Assembly (NCBI GenBank): GCA_900540705.1
Contig: UQGR01000005.1
Location: 1-63,822 of the forward strand
Length of the DNA stretch: 63,822 bases
Source of the DNA: an uncultured Mollicutes bacterium
Lineage (GTDB): Bacteria; Bacillota_I; Bacilli_A; Acholeplasmatales; Anaeroplasmataceae
Direction: 5' to 3'
Made by a program: the position numbers and the translations under genes. Every line of letters begins with the position of its first letter. Position 1 is the stretch's first letter. Under the pieces are notes generated by a model that made no database searches, had not been told where the DNA came from, and saw only the letters and a list, made by a program, of their open reading frames with translations. Shown piece by piece: positions 60,854 to 63,822 of this stretch.

Positions 60854-61744
60854 ATGAAATCAAAACAAAAAATAAAACCAAAAAAAGCATTTTCAAGAAA
60901 TAGTTTTCCTAAATGGCTAATATTAACCATACTCATTCCTACATCAATTGTCTTAGCCACATTTATTACTGCAGTGTTCACCATATTAAAGGATTGGTGG
61001 AAAACTCCAGAAAAATATACCACTTTAAGACATTATGTAATCCCAGCAACTGTAGTAGTTACCATATTATTTGTATTTTACTCGTTATTCATTTTGCTTT
61101 CCAGAAAAAGTACTTTAGATAATAGATTTAACATTATGCCAATCGTCCTATCTCCAGTCTATATTTTTGCCGTTAATGGATTACTCCATTTAATGACTAA
61201 TATGGACTCGACCAATCTATATGAAGTTTTAACGAACGCTTTAGTTGGCCTCACAACCATCGTAGTTACCTTCTCTAGTATAAAATTTGGTTTTGGACTC
61301 TCAGCGAATCGAGAATTGGAATATAGGCGAAACGAAAAAATGCCTGTTTTTCAAATCAAATTAAATAATGAAAAACAGAGAAAAACTATATCTAGCCTTA
61401 AAAATGAATTTTACATTGTAGGATTTTATAAAGATGAGATGCTCTTTCCTCAGAGATGTTCCTCCTATAAAGTAACATATGTCTTAAAAGAAATAAATTT
61501 CATTTTAGAAGACAATCAAAATAAATCTTTTATAAATGATACTATTTTAGTCAGTGGAAAGAAGACCTTCTCTTGGGATTTAAAAGAAGGCTACCCCTAT
61601 CTAATAATTAAAGATACTATTAATAACATTTATTTTATCCATACTGAAACTCACAAGATATTTTATATTCCTCCTCTTTATTTTCCTAAAAAAATCTACT
61701 ATCAAATGACCAATTTTCATCTACAAAAAGAAAAAAAGGAATAA
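60854..61744 (+). CDS. Membrane protein of unknown function
   Basis: A 296-aa protein with a basic N terminus, four hydrophobic segments within the first 155 residues and a cytoplasmic beta-rich C-terminal part that ends very Lys-rich. The preceding AAAGGGGGA is a good ribosome site and a TATAAT box lies about 30 bases upstream. No family is recognised; it is not obviously linked to the neighbours. Confidence 0.65.
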   Translation: MKSKQKIKPKKAFSRNSFPKWLILTILIPTSIVLATFITAVFTILKDWWKTPEKYTTLRHYVIPATVVVTILFVFYSLFILLSRKSTLDNRFNIMPIVLSPVYIFAVNGLLHLMTNMDSTNLYEVLTNALVGLTTIVVTFSSIKFGFGLSANRELEYRRNEKMPVFQIKLNNEKQRKTISSLKNEFYIVGFYKDEMLFPQRCSSYKVTYVLKEINFILEDNQNKSFINDTILVSGKKTFSWDLKEGYPYLIIKDTINNIYFIHTETHKIFYIPPLYFPKKIYYQMTNFHLQKEKKE

Positions 61745-61773
61745 TCATTATCCTATTCCCTCTTATTCCTTAT

Positions 61774-62544
61774 TTACCGCATATAATCATACATAATTTT
61801 TAAAGCATTTTTTTCTAACCTAGAAACCTGTGCCTGAGAAATGTCTAGCTCCTGGGCAATTTCCATTTGCGTTTTGTCTAAATAGTAGCGATCATATATG
61901 ATAGCCTGTTCTCTTTTAGAAAGCTTAGAAAAGGCTTCTTTAATCATATTATTTCTCATCCAGTTTTCGGTGATATAATCACTACCACCTAGCTGATCTT
62001 CTAGTTCTATAACGTCTCCGCCATTATCATAGATTGGTGTGGACATACTGATGGTATCCTGTATCGCCTCTAAAGCTAGGATGACATCTACACTATCCAC
62101 ATTTAGATATTCTGCTATTTCATTAATAGAAGGCTCTTTATGATGCTCTAAAAGGTATTTGTCCTTAAATCCTATCGCTTTATAGGCAATGTCCTTATAG
62201 CTTCTTGAAACACGAATTGAGCCATTATCACGTAGATGTCTTCTTACTTCCCCGATAATCATTGGACACGCATATGTAGAAAATCTTACATTGTGTGACA
62301 AATCAAAATTATCAATGGCCTTCATAAGACCTATACATCCAACCTGGAACAAGTCATCAAGACTTTCCTTCCTATCGTTAAATCTCTTGAGTACTGACAA
62401 TACTAACTTTAAATTTCCAGCAATCATTTTTTCTCTAGCTTTCATGTCACCATCCTTGATTTTGAGCAGTAATGCCTGCTGTTCCTCATTGGACAAGGTT
62501 TTAAGCTTAGAGGTATCTACTCCAGTAATCTCAACCTTATGCAT
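61774..62544 (-). CDS. sigG: RNA polymerase sporulation sigma factor SigG
   Basis: The forespore-specific sigma factor, 256 aa. Its N terminus KVEITGVDTSKLKTL is the SigG signature (contacts SpoIIAB/Gin). Region 2 is NLKLVLSVLKRFNDRKESLDDL, then VGCIGLMKAIDNFDLSHNV; region 4 ends AQELDISQAQVSRLEK. GAAAGGA precedes the ATG. It lies 50 bases after sigE, the standard spoIIGA-sigE-sigG order. Confidence 0.95.
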   Translation of the reverse strand: MHKVEITGVDTSKLKTLSNEEQQALLLKIKDGDMKAREKMIAGNLKLVLSVLKRFNDRKESLDDLFQVGCIGLMKAIDNFDLSHNVRFSTYACPMIIGEVRRHLRDNGSIRVSRSYKDIAYKAIGFKDKYLLEHHKEPSINEIAEYLNVDSVDVILALEAIQDTISMSTPIYDNGGDVIELEDQLGGSDYITENWMRNNMIKEAFSKLSKREQAIIYDRYYLDKTQMEIAQELDISQAQVSRLEKNALKIMYDYMR

Positions 62545-62594
62545 AAAATCTTCCTTTCATATTTAATATGGAAGACTTCTACGTAATCTATTCA

Positions 62595-63299
62595 TTATTT
62601 AGAGACAATTGTTAACTTTTTCTCCATCTCCAGCTTCAGCTTATCAATAATCTTTTTTTCCAGTCTAGATATATAGCTTTGTGAGATTCCCAGCTTATCT
62701 GCGACCTCCTTTTGCGTGAGCTCTTCTGTCTTATAAAGCCCAAACCGCAGGGTGATGATTTCCCTCTCCCTAGCGTTTAATTTCTCTACAGCCTCATACA
62801 TCATTCTTTCCTTTTCATTAGAAATCGCTTCATCGATAGCCAGAGTTTGATTGGTGGGAATTACATCAGCAAGTAACAATTCATTCCCATCTCCGTCAAC
62901 ATTTAAAGCTTCATCTAAGGATACTTCATTCTTTTGTTTGCTAACCTTTCTTAAAAACATTAAAATCTCGTTTTCTATACATCTAGACGCATAGGTTGCA
63001 AGCTTAATATTTTTATCTAGCTTAAACGTTTCTACTCCTTTTATTAGTCCCATAGACCCTATAGAGATTAAGTCCTCTAATAAAACCTTAGGAGACTCGA
63101 ATCTTTTAGCAATAAAAACAACCAATCGCATGTTATGCTCAATCAAAACATTTCTAGCAGAAATATCATGGTCTAGCATTTTTAAAACATAAAACCGTTC
63201 TTCTTCCTCATTTAAAGGTTCAGGCAGGCACATCTGATTGTACAAATAACAAACATCATCCTTCTTTAATAGCTTAGATAAAAGCTTTATTAATATCAT
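62595..63299 (-). CDS. sigE: RNA polymerase sporulation sigma factor SigE (pro-form)
   Basis: The mother-cell sigma factor, 234 aa. It has region 2 (NMRLVVFIAKRFE, LLEDLISIGSMGLIKGV, IKLATYASRCIENEILMFLR) and region 4 (ELTQKEVADKLGISQSYISR). The N-terminal pro-sequence that SpoIIGA removes seems present but is somewhat shorter than in Bacillus. GGGGGA precedes the ATG, 2 bases after the spoIIGA stop codon. Confidence 0.95.
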   Translation of the reverse strand: MILIKLLSKLLKKDDVCYLYNQMCLPEPLNEEEERFYVLKMLDHDISARNVLIEHNMRLVVFIAKRFESPKVLLEDLISIGSMGLIKGVETFKLDKNIKLATYASRCIENEILMFLRKVSKQKNEVSLDEALNVDGDGNELLLADVIPTNQTLAIDEAISNEKERMMYEAVEKLNAREREIITLRFGLYKTEELTQKEVADKLGISQSYISRLEKKIIDKLKLEMEKKLTIVSK

Positions 63300-63301
63300 T
63301 T

Positions 63302-63822
63302 CTATCCCCCTAATAAATTAGAACCAAACATTACATTAAATGCTATATCTCCGTATGCTAGGTAAACATCCTTTTTTACATATTTATTTTTTATTTTTAT
63401 TTTAAAGCTTTTTACTTCAAAAATAGGTATGGTTTTATTCGTACTTAAGCTATTGACTGTGATGGTCTTATAGTAGTGGCCAATCTGAATACTCCTCTTT
63501 AGAAAAACAATAGGAATATTATCGTCTGTCGTCAAAAAATTACCTGTATCACAGAATCCACTCAAATATATTGTACGATTATCATCCTCTATCATCACCT
63601 CATATTCTAAGACATCTGGTCTAAAATGGTATCTCTTAAAAATTGCATAACAAGCAAATAAAAATAAAATACCACCCAAACAAATTAAGACAACACTAAA
63701 ATGATTCATCATTTTATATAAAATCCCCGCACTCCCTCCTAAAGTAAAATTAAGCATTAAATATATTTTAAAAGAATTATATGCTGCAGGTATTGAAAAG
63801 AAAGATATTCTTTTTATTATTT
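63302..63822 (-). CDS. spoIIGA: SpoIIGA, pro-sigma-E processing protease (5' end beyond the window)
   Basis: The C-terminal part of the membrane-embedded aspartic protease that activates SigE. One or two membrane helices (VVLICLGGILFLFACYAIF) are followed by the cytoplasmic protease domain with the catalytic motif GFCDTGNFLT. The frame is open up to base 63822, so the N-terminal membrane region lies outside the window. The ATG at 63757 is probably internal. The order spoIIGA-sigE-sigG supports the call. Confidence 0.88.
   Translation of the reverse strand, partial: IIKRISFFSIPAAYNSFKIYLMLNFTLGGSAGILYKMMNHFSVVLICLGGILFLFACYAIFKRYHFRPDVLEYEVMIEDDNRTIYLSGFCDTGNFLTTDDNIPIVFLKRSIQIGHYYKTITVNSLSTNKTIPIFEVKSFKIKIKNKYVKKDVYLAYGDIAFNVMFGSNLLGG

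Noticed and set aside
1..63822. Alternative code with TGA as Trp (Mollicutes-like), suggested by low GC
   Set aside because: Peptide A2, ylbJ and other genes end at TGA, and Trp is coded by TGG throughout. The standard bacterial code fits.
1..63822. CRISPR arrays, insertion sequences, prophage or integrase genes
   Set aside because: No spaced direct repeats, transposase or integrase reading frames were seen on either strand.

Overview
The window is probably two genomes joined end to end. From base 1 to about 4,850 the DNA is visibly richer in G and C and reads like a gut Clostridia (Lachnospiraceae-type) genome: a formate/nitrite transporter, tRNA-Cys, and a BmpA-type nucleoside ABC importer whose ATPase gene is cut off. 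From about 4,850 to the end the DNA is AT-rich with the standard code. It belongs to an endospore-forming member of the Bacillota, most likely a low-GC, Erysipelotrichia-like Bacilli lineage (inference). The spore genes are a ylbJ fragment, cotE, and spoIIGA-sigE-sigG. The two halves meet inside two opposed, truncated genes, as expected from an assembly or binning chimera.

Layout of the AT-rich part. 4.85-15.2 kb is housekeeping: ylbJ 3' end, PduL phosphotransacylase, TldE/TldD, an AlkD-like protein, a PuuD-like amidotransferase, a pseudouridine synthase, and a stand-alone GltD-like oxidoreductase. 15.2-16.9 kb is a small accessory patch with an HTH-Fic protein and a decayed ORF. 16.9-22.8 kb handles metals: a P-type ATPase behind a yybP-ykoY (Mn2+) riboswitch and terminator, then CsoR and CopA with a CsoR-type operator between -35 and -10. 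CopA carries a C-terminal CopZ-like domain with its own possible start. 22.8-34.1 kb holds HtpG, a secreted SH3/C39-like protein, Sir2, LemA, and a priA-fmt-HD-TSCPD-metK run behind a SAM-I riboswitch. 34.1-35.8 kb is a small winged-helix regulator plus a predicted four-helix membrane effector (S-4TM-like) behind an unassigned structured leader with an intrinsic terminator. 36-39.7 kb is a DUF2130 coiled-coil protein, Udk, CinA and a DAP-dehydrogenase-like enzyme.

The most interesting part is 39.8-49 kb, an apparent peptide (RiPP-like) system on the minus strand. Two unannotated short genes (47,550-47,666 and 45,114-45,254) encode 38- and 46-residue peptides with a nearly identical leader block, EEEKVEIEDVIA(A/S)SG, and different C-terminal parts. 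Each lies just upstream of a large secreted protein. One of these has a B-repeat/OB-fold-like build and the other is an endonuclease I, and both end in a related C-terminal domain of about 150 residues. Around them are a NTP_transf_5-type nucleotidyltransferase, an HPr-kinase-like protein, a PqqD-like protein, a Ser-His S24/S26 peptidase and an ABC exporter. There is no radical SAM, lanthipeptide synthetase, YcaO or lasso cyclase gene. The first peptide has a strong promoter with a 20-bp perfect dyad between -35 and -10.

At 49.1-52.5 kb on the plus strand is a large repetitive secreted lipoprotein gene split by an in-frame TAG and a frameshift. The rest holds CotE, two overlapping NBD-FtsX-type ABC transporter genes, YchF, inorganic pyrophosphatase, membrane proteins of unknown function, and the sporulation sigma operon running off the right edge.
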